A stretch of DNA of 64,000 bases from Mucilaginibacter jinjuensis (GCF_028596025.1 NZ_CP117167.1:2666001-2730000); one strand, 5' to 3'; positions 18,128-30,458 are shown, counted from the stretch's first letter. A program made the numbers and translations. The notes: a model not told the origin generated them from the letters alone.

Positions 18128-19070
18128 ATTTGTAAAAAAGGGTATAGAGAACCTGAACAGTTTAGGTTTCCCTTTCCTGGTATTTTTTATCGGGGTATTA
18201 GAATTTTCATTTGGCCTTTACCGGGGCAAATGGCCTAAAAACGAACGCTGGGTTGATATTGCCTGCTTTACCTTACCAAGACTGGTTGTGCAGCCCGCAT
18301 TTGCCTATTTCGGATTAAAGTTTTTACCGCTGGCCTTACCTGGATTAAAAAACGCTTTTGACTGGGTTCCTTTCTTCTGGGGATGCGCTATTATTGCCAT
18401 TGCCGATGATTTAACGCAATACTGGTACCACCGTTTGCACCATGAGATTCCTTGGTTATGGCGTTTCCATCGTACGCACCACTCGGCATCGTATATGGGT
18501 ATGGCCATGGCCAGCAGGCAGAATCTGTTGTATACCCTGTTCTTCTCGCAGATCTATTTAACCACTGCTTTGGTTTACCTCGGTCTGGGTATCCCGGCTG
18601 TAGTGATCCGGGCTATTAAAGGTACAATCACCACATTAGCGCACTCGAGCATCCCGTGGGATAAACCTTTTTACCAGATTAAGTGGCTTAACCCAATTGC
18701 CTGGGTATTGGAGCGTACCATATCAACCCCCGCTACGCACCATGCACACCACGCAGCAAGTACCGATGATGGTATCGGCTATTACAAGGGCAACTTCGGT
18801 AACATGTTCTTTATCTGGGATATTATTTTCGGTACAGCGCATATCTCCCGCCAGTATCCTAAAGCCTACGGTATTTCACATTACGAGGGCGACCAATGGT
18901 ATGCGCAATTGCTATGGCCAATCTTTAAATCGAAGGTAGAGGGTAGTGAGCTGGCTGCCGATGGGCCGATGGTGCGTTTAGATGATCCGGTTAAGGCCAT
19001 TACCTTACCTCAAAACGATAAGCCAAAAGAAGTTACAACCTATCAGCTTTCAACCGTACAATCAAGCTAA
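18111..19070 (+). CDS. Fatty acid hydroxylase/sterol desaturase superfamily membrane protein
   Basis: A 319-residue multi-pass membrane protein. The di-iron histidine clusters of this superfamily are present: DLTQYWYHRLHH, RFHRTHHSAS and THHAHHAAS, lying on the cytoplasmic side between helices. Known relatives insert hydroxyls or double bonds into lipids or sterols, or cleave ether lipids, using O2 and an electron donor. It overlaps the upstream small gene by 17 nt and precedes the sulfatase by 17 nt. A role in oxidising an alkyl or steroid moiety of a sulfated substrate is a possible reading, but unproven. The last 40 residues are a polar tail. Confidence 0.85.
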   Translation: MEATIEFVKKGIENLNSLGFPFLVFFIGVLEFSFGLYRGKWPKNERWVDIACFTLPRLVVQPAFAYFGLKFLPLALPGLKNAFDWVPFFWGCAIIAIADDLTQYWYHRLHHEIPWLWRFHRTHHSASYMGMAMASRQNLLYTLFFSQIYLTTALVYLGLGIPAVVIRAIKGTITTLAHSSIPWDKPFYQIKWLNPIAWVLERTISTPATHHAHHAASTDDGIGYYKGNFGNMFFIWDIIFGTAHISRQYPKAYGISHYEGDQWYAQLLWPIFKSKVEGSELAADGPMVRLDDPVKAITLPQNDKPKEVTTYQLSTVQSS

Positions 19071-19087
19071 AAACAACCGACCATAAA

Positions 19088-20965
19088 ATGAATTATTTAT
19101 CACAAAATGCGAAACGAAAGTTAACCCTGCTCACGGCAGGGTTAATTTCGATTGGCTATGTATCTGCGCAAAACGTAACGCAGCAACAAGAGCCATTTAA
19201 GGGGCAGATTGGCAAAACCCTCGGCGACTCCAAAGAAGCCTGGACCACGCCCGTTAAAGCACCCAAAGGAGCCCCAAACGTTGTCTGGATTATATTGGAT
19301 GATGTTGGTTTTGGTGCGTCATCTACCTTTGGCGGCATCATTAAAACGCCTGTTTTTGATACGCTGGCCAGTCAGGGTTTGCGTTATACCAATTTCCATA
19401 CGGCTGGTATTTGCGCGCCAACCCGTGCTGCGTTGTTAACGGGCAGAAACCATCACTATGTACACATGGGCGGTTTTGCCCATACGGCGATGTCGGCTGG
19501 TTTCCCGGGTTGGGATGGGCGGATCCCATCTGATAAAGGTACAGTTGCCGAAATTCTGCGCGAGAATGGCTACAGCACCTTTGCTGCCGGTAAGTATGGT
19601 TTAACACCTGATGAAGATGCTACAGATGCCGGTCCGTTTGATCGCTGGCCACTGGGTAAGGGTTTCGATCATTTCTTTGGTTTCCTGGGTTCGCAGACAG
19701 ATCAATACAAACCAGATCTGGTTGAGGATAACCAGCACGTAACACCTGATGGCCGCCATTTGGAGGAGCAGATCACTGATAAAGCGATTGGCTACCTCAC
19801 CAAACATCGTAAAGTAGCGCCCGATAAGCCTTTCTTTTTATACTATGCACCAGCTGCAACCCATGCCCCGCACCAGGTGGCTACTGAGTGGAGCGACCAG
19901 TACAAAGGCCAGTTTGATGGTGGTTGGGATGAGTTTCGTGAAAAGGTATTTGCCAGGCAGAAAAAATTGGGCATTATCCCGGCTAATGCGGTATTGCCGG
20001 CTCGTAACCCCAACGTAACAGCATGGAATAAGCTACCTGCGGATGAAAAGAAATTGTACGCCCGTTTTATGGAAGTTTATGCTGGTTACCTAACCTATGC
20101 AGACCACGAGGTTGGCCGTTTGGTTGATTACCTGAAAACAAGTCACCAGTTGGATAACACGTTAATATTTGTAATTATAGGTGATAACGGCGCCAGTAAA
20201 GAAGGGACTTTGAATGGCGATATCGACCGCCAGGTATTCCTGCAATCATCTACACAGGAAGAAAACATCAAACATAACCTCGAAAAAATAGGGGAGATTG
20301 GTGCACCCGAAGGTACGCAGGCCAATTATCCTTTAGGCTGGGCACAGGCAGCCAATACGCCGTTTAAATACTGGAAACAGGATGCCAATTCTGAAGGTGG
20401 TACACGCAATCCATTGATTGTTTACTATCCTAAAACGATTAAAGACGGTGGTAGTATCCGTACACAATACGGCCATGTGAATGATATTTTGCCAACTACT
20501 TTAGAATTTCTGGGGATCAAAAATCCGGAATATATTAGAGGCATAAAGCAGGATACACTACAGGGTACGTCATTGGTTTATTCGTTTGATAATTCAGCCG
20601 CGCCATCAAAACATACAACACAATATTATTATATTTTCGGTTCACGGTCTATCTATAAAGATGGCTGGAAGGCAGAGGTATACCACCATCCTGATTTTAA
20701 TGATCTCACCAAACAAACAACTTACACTGCACCGGCAGGTGGCAATAACTTCGATAATGATGTTTGGGAACTGTACGATTTACGTACCGATTTTAACGAG
20801 CGCGTAAATGTTGCCGCAAAATATCCCGAGAAGTTAAACGAGCTAAAAGCTTTGTTTGATGATCAGGCCAAAAAGAACAACATTTACCCATTAATAGACT
20901 GGGAAGATGTGCTGAAAGGCCGCATCCATAAAAATTATAAAGCGCCGGTAGAAGCCGGAAATTAA
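19088..20965 (+). CDS. Arylsulfatase (formylglycine-dependent, type I)
   Basis: A 625-residue secreted sulfatase with a signal peptide ending near YVSAQ. The maturation motif is Cys109-Ala-Pro-Thr-Arg113 within GICAPTRAALLTGR, where the Cys is converted to formylglycine. Metal ligands are Asp71-Asp72 (IILDDVGFG) and Asp366-Asn367 (IIGDNGASKEG). The opening KAPKGAPNVVWIILDDVGFGASST is characteristic of the long AtsA-like arylsulfatases used by other bacteria to gain sulfur from sulfate esters. It is the last gene of the SusCD operon. A maturation enzyme is not in the window. Confidence 0.93.
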   Translation: MNYLSQNAKRKLTLLTAGLISIGYVSAQNVTQQQEPFKGQIGKTLGDSKEAWTTPVKAPKGAPNVVWIILDDVGFGASSTFGGIIKTPVFDTLASQGLRYTNFHTAGICAPTRAALLTGRNHHYVHMGGFAHTAMSAGFPGWDGRIPSDKGTVAEILRENGYSTFAAGKYGLTPDEDATDAGPFDRWPLGKGFDHFFGFLGSQTDQYKPDLVEDNQHVTPDGRHLEEQITDKAIGYLTKHRKVAPDKPFFLYYAPAATHAPHQVATEWSDQYKGQFDGGWDEFREKVFARQKKLGIIPANAVLPARNPNVTAWNKLPADEKKLYARFMEVYAGYLTYADHEVGRLVDYLKTSHQLDNTLIFVIIGDNGASKEGTLNGDIDRQVFLQSSTQEENIKHNLEKIGEIGAPEGTQANYPLGWAQAANTPFKYWKQDANSEGGTRNPLIVYYPKTIKDGGSIRTQYGHVNDILPTTLEFLGIKNPEYIRGIKQDTLQGTSLVYSFDNSAAPSKHTTQYYYIFGSRSIYKDGWKAEVYHHPDFNDLTKQTTYTAPAGGNNFDNDVWELYDLRTDFNERVNVAAKYPEKLNELKALFDDQAKKNNIYPLIDWEDVLKGRIHKNYKAPVEAGN

Positions 20966-20994
20966 TATTATTCCCTTCATTTTTCGAAAAAATC

Positions 20995-21032
20995 AAACAC
21001 CTTCAGGTTATTAACTTGCAGGTGTTTTTTTT
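20995..21032 (+). terminator. Terminator of the sulfatase operon
   Basis: AAACACCT (20995-21002) pairs with AGGTGTTT (21020-21027), followed by a run of T, 29 nt after the sulfatase stop. The rest of the gap to 21271 is AT-rich and holds no other feature I can support. Confidence 0.8.
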
Positions 21033-21271
21033 GATGTGATGGTGTTTGTTTTCTGTACCAATCATTAACCGAAACTTTTGATTATAATTTTGTTCCATTT
21101 TTAAAATTGCAACATCAGGAGTTCGGTATCATGTAGTAGCACATATTCCATTAATTAAATTTGATTCATAACCTCAAGAATTTATTACCTGTTAATATCC
21201 GGGCCCTTAATTCCCCGAAACAAAACAATAACAATTAATAGCTTACCACATTATTTATAACCCAATACATT

Positions 21272-21865
21272 ATGTTAAACGCATTTAAAAAAGCTTTAGG
21301 GCGCGGCCTGGCACTTGCCATACCGCTTGCCATTGTATTGTATGTGTTTGCAAAAATTGTTGGCGTATTTACCAAAATTATAGCCCCGGTGGCGCATAAA
21401 ATTGGCGTAGCGCACGTTTTGGGCGAGCTCACACTCACCATATTTGCTATTATACTCATCATCCTCATTATTTTGTTTTTGGGCCTGCTGATGCGTATTG
21501 CTGTAGTGGCCACCATCCGCGAGCAGGTTGAGGATATTATATTAAAGTTTGTACCCTCGCTAAACCAACTCAAATTACTGGCTGCTGACACGCTCGACCT
21601 CGAAGATGCCGAAACCACCTGGCGGCCGGTACTACTCTATGTTAAAGAAAAAGGTAAATACAGCCCCGCTTTTGTGGTTGAAGAAGATGATGACCGTGTA
21701 ACCTTGTTTGTGTTATTTGAAACCGCCATGCAAAAAGGCGAAGTAGCTGTTTATGATAAAGATCGTATTACCCTTACGCCGCTCAGCTTTACACAGCTGC
21801 ATGCGGCTAACAGGGCTGCCGGTAAAGGTTTTCTGGCATTAATAAAGGCGCATCAGGAGAAGTAA
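21272..21865 (+). CDS. DUF502-like membrane protein
   Basis: A 197-residue protein with two membrane helices (ALAIPLAIVLYVFAKIVGVF and LTIFAIILIILIILFLGLLM) followed by a soluble domain with a YSPAFVVEE-type beta segment. The layout of two helices followed by a soluble beta domain resembles DUF502 proteins, whose function is unknown. It stands alone between the sulfatase terminator and katG. Confidence 0.6.
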   Translation: MLNAFKKALGRGLALAIPLAIVLYVFAKIVGVFTKIIAPVAHKIGVAHVLGELTLTIFAIILIILIILFLGLLMRIAVVATIREQVEDIILKFVPSLNQLKLLAADTLDLEDAETTWRPVLLYVKEKGKYSPAFVVEEDDDRVTLFVLFETAMQKGEVAVYDKDRITLTPLSFTQLHAANRAAGKGFLALIKAHQEK

Positions 21866-22048
21866 TAAAAAAACTATGTTATTTAAAATCATCTTAACAA
21901 AGATTTGATTTGCAATATCTATATTTCAAATGTCATCCTATAGTTTTTAGTTATTCGGTATAGAATTAAATGATTGTGATTGTTATATCCAATGCCGTAA
22001 TTTTATATCAATAAAACACTTAAGGTGATTTAAAATATAAACCTATAA

Positions 22049-24328
<2,280 letters not shown>

Positions 24329-24366
24329 TTACAAATCGTTTTGAGGCTTTAACCTCAATAAGTTTT

Positions 24367-24394
24367 AAAGGCACCACAATGTGGTGCCTTTTTT
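24367..24394 (+). terminator. Terminator after katG
   Basis: The stem AAGGCACCAC (24368-24377) and GTGGTGCCTT (24381-24390) is perfect, with an AAT loop and a T6 tail. Confidence 0.9.
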
Positions 24395-24440
24395 ATTTGC
24401 ATCAGTTAAAATATCTTAGCGGCACAATCGTCTCCTTAAT

Positions 24441-24905
24441 ATGTACACAACCTTATTAGCCTTACATTCACTAACGCGTTGGTTAGTATTAAGCAGCCTT
24501 ATTTTTGCTATAGTTCTTGCTTATCGCGGCTGGCTGCTTCACAAACCTTATTTAAGGTTCGATAATGCTGTAAGGCATATAACGGCTACAATAGCTCATA
24601 TCCAATTGGTATTGGGTATTTGGCTTTATATTATTAGCCCTATAGCGGGTTATTTTTTACACCATTTTAGTGTTGCTGTGCATGAACGTGCAGTCCGGTT
24701 TTTCGGCATGGAGCACGTTACCATGATGCTGATAGGGATAACCGTCATTACAATTGGCTCTGCCAGAGCCAAACGCAAAACAACGGATGTTGAACGGTTT
24801 AAAACAATGGCTATTTGGTTCACAATAGCTTTGCTTATTATTTTAAGCTCAATCCCCTGGTCGTTTTCACCGTTGATCAGTCGCCCGAATTTTAGGCCTT
24901 TTTAA
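24441..24905 (+). CDS. Four-helix integral membrane protein, uncharacterised
   Basis: A 154-residue protein with four predicted helices and several histidines near helix ends (LALHSLTRWLV, AHIQLVLGIW, FFGMEHVTMM). Histidines in this arrangement recall small cytochrome b-like proteins, but I cannot show haem ligation. It follows katG after a terminator, so it probably has its own promoter. Function unknown. Confidence 0.7.
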   Translation: MYTTLLALHSLTRWLVLSSLIFAIVLAYRGWLLHKPYLRFDNAVRHITATIAHIQLVLGIWLYIISPIAGYFLHHFSVAVHERAVRFFGMEHVTMMLIGITVITIGSARAKRKTTDVERFKTMAIWFTIALLIILSSIPWSFSPLISRPNFRPF

Positions 24906-24947
24906 GAAAGATTAGGATTACTGGTTTGGTCAATAAATCAATTATGC

Positions 24948-26099
24948 CTATCCCAAAACCTTGCTTACAACATCAAAAAATACTTGTTTCAATGGTATTT
25001 GCTGCGCTACTACGGGCAAAAATGGAATAATAATAGCCGCTATAAAAGCAAGTAAAATGCTTTTATCTACAAGGCTTATTTTCATTTGCTGTGTTTGTTC
25101 AAAACTTCCAATCAGGTCAACATGCCATGAGGCATCAGGTTTGTCTTCTCCGGTTTTATAAAAGGCATCAAGTTCCTTTTCGTATGCCCGTGCAATAGGC
25201 CACGATTCTGAACTGTACTGCATAAAATACTTCCGTTTTACTTTGGCTAATAAAGGCAGGAGGAGTAACAGCGGTAAAATAAACAGCAATATTGACAGCG
25301 CTAAAACAGTACCAAGCGCTATTTTATAATCGGTAAGGGAGATCCCCGAAAAAATGATCAGGTTATTTGTAATACCTGCGGTAAGTGCCGAAAGGGCGAG
25401 GGCTACCGGGAAGAAACTAAGCTGTGTGTATCGCAAAAAACCAAGCCCAGCTACACCATCCGGGTGAAGCGATGACAGGTTAAGATGGATTTTGGAAATC
25501 GAGCTTAAAAAATAGATCCACAAAAAAATGGTATAGATCCAACGGTAAAGCAGCATCTGGAATATAGGTAAACTTACCAGCAGGTACCACCAGCCGGCTG
25601 GGCTTATATGGTTGTTTAACAAATGCCAGGGGGCATAATTAGCAACGTTGTTAACCCTGCTTCGTTCCTGGACAAAAAATAAGAGGTAAACCAGCAGGAT
25701 AATTAAAAAGTCTACAAAACCGGAAGTTTTCAGTTTCTCAATCTTGTTGATTAGCCGTTCAAATTCATTGCTATTGGTATCGTCCACTATTTTGGTCTCG
25801 TAGAAAAAAGATACCGCGTGATTGAAGCTATTATTAATGGAACGCCGCGCAAAAAGAAAAATGGGGAGTACCAGTAAAAAACGCACATGTGTAGAAATAT
25901 CGCGAATAAAGAGGAGATAAAACTTCTGCAAACCCAATGTGGACAAGGAAAGCAGTGCGATTGGCAACCAGCACAACATCATCAGCGCAAAAACTAAAAG
26001 TATTTTATACCTTAAACTTTGAGCCTCAAACTTAGGGCGATCAATAATTTTCCAGATTATTCCGCCGGAAGCAAACGCATAATCCTTATTGTGATCCAT
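24948..26099 (-). CDS. Polytopic membrane protein, uncharacterised
   Basis: A 383-residue protein with about seven to eight hydrophobic helices and a short soluble stretch (KIVDDTNSNEFERLINKIEKLK) between the second and third. The segment HLNLSSLHPDGVAGLGFLRYTQ between helices is a conserved-looking loop. I do not recognise a named family. It is convergent with the four-helix gene at 24441 and stands alone on its strand. The 260-bp upstream gap holds only a short palindrome GGACGAAATCGTCC (26221-26234). Confidence 0.75.
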   Translation of the reverse strand: MDHNKDYAFASGGIIWKIIDRPKFEAQSLRYKILLVFALMMLCWLPIALLSLSTLGLQKFYLLFIRDISTHVRFLLVLPIFLFARRSINNSFNHAVSFFYETKIVDDTNSNEFERLINKIEKLKTSGFVDFLIILLVYLLFFVQERSRVNNVANYAPWHLLNNHISPAGWWYLLVSLPIFQMLLYRWIYTIFLWIYFLSSISKIHLNLSSLHPDGVAGLGFLRYTQLSFFPVALALSALTAGITNNLIIFSGISLTDYKIALGTVLALSILLFILPLLLLLPLLAKVKRKYFMQYSSESWPIARAYEKELDAFYKTGEDKPDASWHVDLIGSFEQTQQMKISLVDKSILLAFIAAIIIPFLPVVAQQIPLKQVFFDVVSKVLG

Positions 26100-26360
26100 T
26101 TATATGATTGTTTAAGTGAGTGGTTATTCGGGAATAGCTGTAAAGTTAAATCCGCTTCACTATCAACGGGAGAAATTGAACCATAAACGCGTTCCATATC
26201 GAAAAGTGAAACAGAAACAGGGACGAAATCGTCCATAAAGCTTTCAGGGTTAAAAAATGCCAGGCATCAAAAATTAGTTCGGGGCTTATTTCTTTCTACC
26301 GCACGGCAAACCAACACTTGATTGTGTTGTTAGGTGATAATAAATCAATTATAAATTAAG

Positions 26361-26534
26361 ATGGACAATAAGGCAAAAACCGGTAGCCCGGACAGCGATC
26401 TAATCAACGTGAGTGAGGATTATGAAGTTCAATATTGGTCTAAAAAGTTTGGTGTGAGTGCAGAGCAACTAAAAACAGCAGTTAAAGCAGTTGGCAATTC
26501 GGCCAAAGCAGTTGGCAAACATCTCAAAAAATAA
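26361..26534 (+). CDS. DUF3606 small protein
   Basis: A 57-residue soluble basic protein: KTGSPDSDLINVSEDYEV, then YWSKKFGVSAEQLKTAVKAV and a Lys-rich end. This matches the DUF3606 family, which is short, common in Bacteroidota and Proteobacteria, and of unknown function. It ends 6 nt before the ligD start, so the two are most likely co-transcribed. A link to DNA end repair is suggested only by this neighbour. Confidence 0.85.
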   Translation: MDNKAKTGSPDSDLINVSEDYEVQYWSKKFGVSAEQLKTAVKAVGNSAKAVGKHLKK

Positions 26535-26540
26535 TTAGCT

Positions 26541-29270
26541 ATGAGCCTGGAAAAATATGCCGAGAAACGGGACTTTACCAAGACCGCGGAACCCAAAGCC
26601 GGAAGAAGTAAGGATAAAGATCATTTGATGTTTGTGATCCAGAAACATGATGCAAGCAGGCTGCATTATGATTTTAGGCTGGAGATGGATGGCGTATTAA
26701 AAAGCTGGGCGGTGCCTAAAGGCCCTTCACTCAACCCCAAAGAGAAGCACCTGGCCATGATGGTGGAAGACCACCCGTTTGATTACCGCAATTTTGAGGG
26801 CATTATCCCGCAAGGTGAATACGGCGGGGGTACCGTAATTGTATGGGATCAGGGTACATATGAGCCGATAGAAGAAATTAAGGGTAAAAAAGCACAGGAA
26901 AAGCATTTGCTTAAACAACTTGCATCGGGTTCGCTCAAAATAAAACTACATGGCGAAAAACTGGACGGCGAATTTGCTTTAGTGAAAACCCACGGCATGG
27001 GCGAAAACGCCTGGCTGCTGATTAAACATAACGATGAGTTTGCCAGCGATAAGGATATTACTAAGAAAGATAAATCGGTGCTTTCAGGCAAAACCATCCC
27101 GCAAATGGAAAAAACAGGCGAAAAAGTTTGGCAGCACGGACATGAAGAAGAGGTAGAGAAAGCTGATAAGAAAAGTAAAAAAAAAGCCCCAACTAAACCC
27201 GAAGTACTGATTGCTGATGAAAATGAGGACAATGATACGGATGAAGTTGATGTAGAAGCCCTTCTTAAAAAAGCACCCAAATCCAAAATTCCAACTGGTG
27301 TTAAGCCAATGAAAGCCACATTGGTTGATGAGCCTTTTGATGACCCCGATTGGGTTTATGAAGTGAAATGGGATGGTTACCGGGCTGTTGGAGTAATTAA
27401 TAATGATGATGCCGAATTGATTTCCCGCAATAATATCCCATTCAATGAGCGATTTTATCCTATCCATAACCTGCTTAAAAAATGGAAATTTAACGCTGTT
27501 GTTGATGGCGAGATACTGGTATTAAACGATAAAGGCATTTCAGATTTCGGCGCATTGCAAAACTGGCGAAGTGAAGCTGATGGCGAACTCGTTTTTTACG
27601 TATTCGATATACTGTGGTACGAAGGCAAAAACCTGATGGAGCTGGCACTGACGGAACGGCAGGCTATCCTGCAACAGGTAATCCCAACAGATGATGACCG
27701 GATCCGCATCAGTCAGGTATTTCGGGCAAGCGGTACCGAGTTTTTTAATGCCGCTGAAAAGATGGGGTTGGAGGGTATCATAGCCAAAAAAGCCAGTAGC
27801 ACTTATACTTCAGACTTGCGCTCTAAGGATTGGCTGAAGATCAAAGCGCACAAACGCCAGGAAGTAATTATTGCCGGTTTTACCAAAAATGCAGGTACCA
27901 GCAAGGCATTTAGTGCATTGATTATGGGCGTTTACGATCAGGGCGAACTTAAGTACGTGGGTAAGGTAGGTACGGGTTTTTCTGATAAACTACAGAAAGA
28001 AATGATGGAGCAATTTAAGCCCCTCATTACCGATGAGAGCCCGTTTGATGTTATTCCGGATGTAGATAAGCCCTCACGTTTCCGCCCGCAAAGGATGGGG
28101 GCTAAACCTACCTGGCTTAAACCGGAACTGGTAGGAGAGGTGGCTTTTGCCGAGGTTACCAGTGATGGTGTTTTTCGCCAGGCATCTTTCCAGGGTATGC
28201 GGATAGATAAGAAAGCGAAGGACGTTGTACTGGAGCGACCGGAAGAAACAGCCGAAGCCGTTACCGAAGTTGAACAACAATCCGAAAGCAAACATGCCAA
28301 AGCCATTAAACCACCCAAAGAAATGGAGCGAAGAACACTGCTTAACCCGACCGAAGAAACGCAGGTTAGAAAGATTTGCGGGCACGATTTAAAATTTACT
28401 CATTTAAGTAAGGTTTACTGGCCCGAAGATGGCGTTACCAAGCGCGATATGTTTAACTATTATTACCAGGTGGCTGATTATATTTTGCCTTATCTGAAGG
28501 ATCGCCCGATGTCGCTCAACCGTTTTCCGAATGGGATACACGGATCGAGTTTTTACCAGAAAGATATAAAAGGTAAAGCGCCCGACTGGGTGACCAAAAC
28601 TTTTCCGTACACCACCAGTGATGGGGAACACAAGGAATATTTGGTAGGCTCGGATGAATCTTATTTACTTTGGATGGCATCGCTTGGCTGCATTGAAATG
28701 AACCCCTGGTTTAGCCGCGTGCAATCGCCGGATAACCCCGACTATTGCGTGATTGACCTTGACCCGGACAAGAATACTTTTGACCAGGTGATTGAAGCAG
28801 CGCAGGAAGTACGCAAGGTGCTGGATGCTATTGATGTGCCGTGTTTCCCCAAAACCTCAGGCTCAACCGGGATGCATATTTACATACCGTTGGAGTCCAA
28901 ATATACTTACGATCAATCACAGCTTTTTGCCCGCATCATTGTAGGGATTGTGCATAAGCAAATCCCTGATTACACCAGCCTGGAGCGAATGGTTGCCAAC
29001 CGTAAAGGTAAAATGTACCTCGATTTTTTGCAAAACCGCCCCGGCGCTACCATTGCTGGTCCATATTCGCTGCGGCCTAAGCCCGGTGCAACGGTATCGA
29101 TGCCGGTAAGCTGGGACGAGGTTAAGCCAGGTTTAACCATGAAAGACTTTACTATATTTAATACCATAGACCGCCTGAAAGAAACCGGCGACCTGTTTAA
29201 AGGTGTTTTAGGCAAGGGGATCGATCTGGAAAAAACGATTAAGAAGGCACAAAGCATATTCGGTAAATAA
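26541..29270 (+). CDS. ligD: Multifunctional ATP-dependent DNA ligase D
   Basis: A 909-residue non-homologous end-joining enzyme. Domains in order: 3'-phosphoesterase (residues 1-190; RLHYDFRLEMDGVLKSWAVPKG, DHPFDYRNFEGIIPQGEYGGG), an acidic linker (190-250), ATP ligase with nucleophile Lys276 in EVKWDGYR and EGIIAKK, DWLKIK (250-570), and a primase-polymerase domain (600-900) with PYLKDRPMSLNRFPNG, VIDLDPDK as the metal-binding Asp pair and TSGSTGMHIYIP. This is the PE-Lig-Pol order. Ku, its usual partner, is not in the window. The stop overlaps the next start by 1 nt. Confidence 0.96.
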   Translation: MSLEKYAEKRDFTKTAEPKAGRSKDKDHLMFVIQKHDASRLHYDFRLEMDGVLKSWAVPKGPSLNPKEKHLAMMVEDHPFDYRNFEGIIPQGEYGGGTVIVWDQGTYEPIEEIKGKKAQEKHLLKQLASGSLKIKLHGEKLDGEFALVKTHGMGENAWLLIKHNDEFASDKDITKKDKSVLSGKTIPQMEKTGEKVWQHGHEEEVEKADKKSKKKAPTKPEVLIADENEDNDTDEVDVEALLKKAPKSKIPTGVKPMKATLVDEPFDDPDWVYEVKWDGYRAVGVINNDDAELISRNNIPFNERFYPIHNLLKKWKFNAVVDGEILVLNDKGISDFGALQNWRSEADGELVFYVFDILWYEGKNLMELALTERQAILQQVIPTDDDRIRISQVFRASGTEFFNAAEKMGLEGIIAKKASSTYTSDLRSKDWLKIKAHKRQEVIIAGFTKNAGTSKAFSALIMGVYDQGELKYVGKVGTGFSDKLQKEMMEQFKPLITDESPFDVIPDVDKPSRFRPQRMGAKPTWLKPELVGEVAFAEVTSDGVFRQASFQGMRIDKKAKDVVLERPEETAEAVTEVEQQSESKHAKAIKPPKEMERRTLLNPTEETQVRKICGHDLKFTHLSKVYWPEDGVTKRDMFNYYYQVADYILPYLKDRPMSLNRFPNGIHGSSFYQKDIKGKAPDWVTKTFPYTTSDGEHKEYLVGSDESYLLWMASLGCIEMNPWFSRVQSPDNPDYCVIDLDPDKNTFDQVIEAAQEVRKVLDAIDVPCFPKTSGSTGMHIYIPLESKYTYDQSQLFARIIVGIVHKQIPDYTSLERMVANRKGKMYLDFLQNRPGATIAGPYSLRPKPGATVSMPVSWDEVKPGLTMKDFTIFNTIDRLKETGDLFKGVLGKGIDLEKTIKKAQSIFGK

Positions 29271-30022
29271 TGCCTCAGCTAAAAACTTTTTATGGAGGCA
29301 TTAGTGGGCTGCAAACCCCCATCCCTAAACGTGATTTCCCACCAGAATTTGCCGATAAAAGCCGGTTGACATTTTACGCTTCGCTGTTTAACAGTATTGA
29401 GATCAACAGCTCATTTTATAAAATACCGGTAGCCAAAACGCTGAGTAAATGGGCTGCCGAAGTATCGGATAATTTTAAATTCACCTTCAAACTATGGCAG
29501 GGCATTACCCACAACAAAGGGCTGGCCTTTAACCCCGATGATGTTTTTAAATTTATGGAGATCATCGGTGCTGTGGGTTCAAAGCAGGGGTGTTTGCTGG
29601 TTCAATTCCCACCAAGTATAACTATCGCGCAGCACAGGCAGTTGCAGTTATTGATAGATACGATTAGAGAAGCCAATGAAAATCAGCAGTGGAAAATTGC
29701 GGTAGAGTTTCGGCATAAATCATGGTATGACGAGGGGATTTATGAGCTGTTGAGTAGCTACAATGCAGGTATGGTAATACACGATCTGCCTGCCTCTGCT
29801 TCGCCTTTATTAACCACCGCTGATGATTTTGTATACCTCCGTTTCCACGGCCCCAACGGAGGTTATAGGGGCAGTTACCCAGACGATGTGCTTGCCGAAT
29901 ACGCCAGCTACGTTAAAGAATGGCAGGAGGATAAAACAGTTTATACTTATTTCAACAACACGATGGGCGCATCCATGAATAACCTGTTATTGTTAAAAGA
30001 TTTTGTAGAAGAACAGGAATAA
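29270..30022 (+). CDS. DUF72 family protein
   Basis: A 250-residue TIM-barrel-like protein. The opening FYGGISGLQ, SIEINSSFYKIP, FTFKLWQGITH and LRFHGPNGGYRGSY are the family landmarks. The family has unknown function and often lies beside DNA-repair or sugar genes. Its ATG overlaps the ligD stop codon (TAATG), so it is translationally coupled to ligD. It ends 5 nt from the convergent DUF1810 gene. Confidence 0.9.
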   Translation: MPQLKTFYGGISGLQTPIPKRDFPPEFADKSRLTFYASLFNSIEINSSFYKIPVAKTLSKWAAEVSDNFKFTFKLWQGITHNKGLAFNPDDVFKFMEIIGAVGSKQGCLLVQFPPSITIAQHRQLQLLIDTIREANENQQWKIAVEFRHKSWYDEGIYELLSSYNAGMVIHDLPASASPLLTTADDFVYLRFHGPNGGYRGSYPDDVLAEYASYVKEWQEDKTVYTYFNNTMGASMNNLLLLKDFVEEQE

Positions 30023-30027
30023 GCGGA

Positions 30028-30450
30028 TTATATCTCACTCAAGATCTGAACTGTTTTATCGTCCTTCACACCATCAAAAAATTTGTCTAATACATTTTGA
30101 AATACTTCAGGTGAACCGGGCACCGAGGCAAATAATGTCATAGATGATCTTAGTTTAAGATCATCGGGCGTACCAAAAATATCAGTTGCATTATCATCGG
30201 GCAGGTTCAGCAACTCCTGGCTAATCTCTATCAGTCTGTTTCCCAATACAGGATCTTTCAAATAAGCTTCAGCCTCTTCAATGCGGTTAATGGCATAAAA
30301 CTTTGATATATCGCTGGAGCCCAAACCCTTTATCTGCGGAAAGATATACCAGATCCAATGGCTTTGCTTTCGTCCGTTTTTAATTTCAGCCAGGGCAAGT
30401 TCGTAATCTCTCTCCTGGGCCTCTGTAAAGCGTTTTAAATTATAATGCAT
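30028..30450 (-). CDS. DUF1810 family protein
   Basis: A 140-residue soluble protein. FTEAQERDYELALAEIKNG, SHWIWYIFPQIKGLG and FGTPDDLKLRSSMTLF are the DUF1810 hallmarks; the family has unknown function. It is second in a two-gene unit with the YdaT-like gene 8 nt upstream, and it converges on ligD/DUF72. Confidence 0.9.
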   Translation of the reverse strand: MHYNLKRFTEAQERDYELALAEIKNGRKQSHWIWYIFPQIKGLGSSDISKFYAINRIEEAEAYLKDPVLGNRLIEISQELLNLPDDNATDIFGTPDDLKLRSSMTLFASVPGSPEVFQNVLDKFFDGVKDDKTVQILSEI

Positions 30451-30458
30451 GGCTTAGC

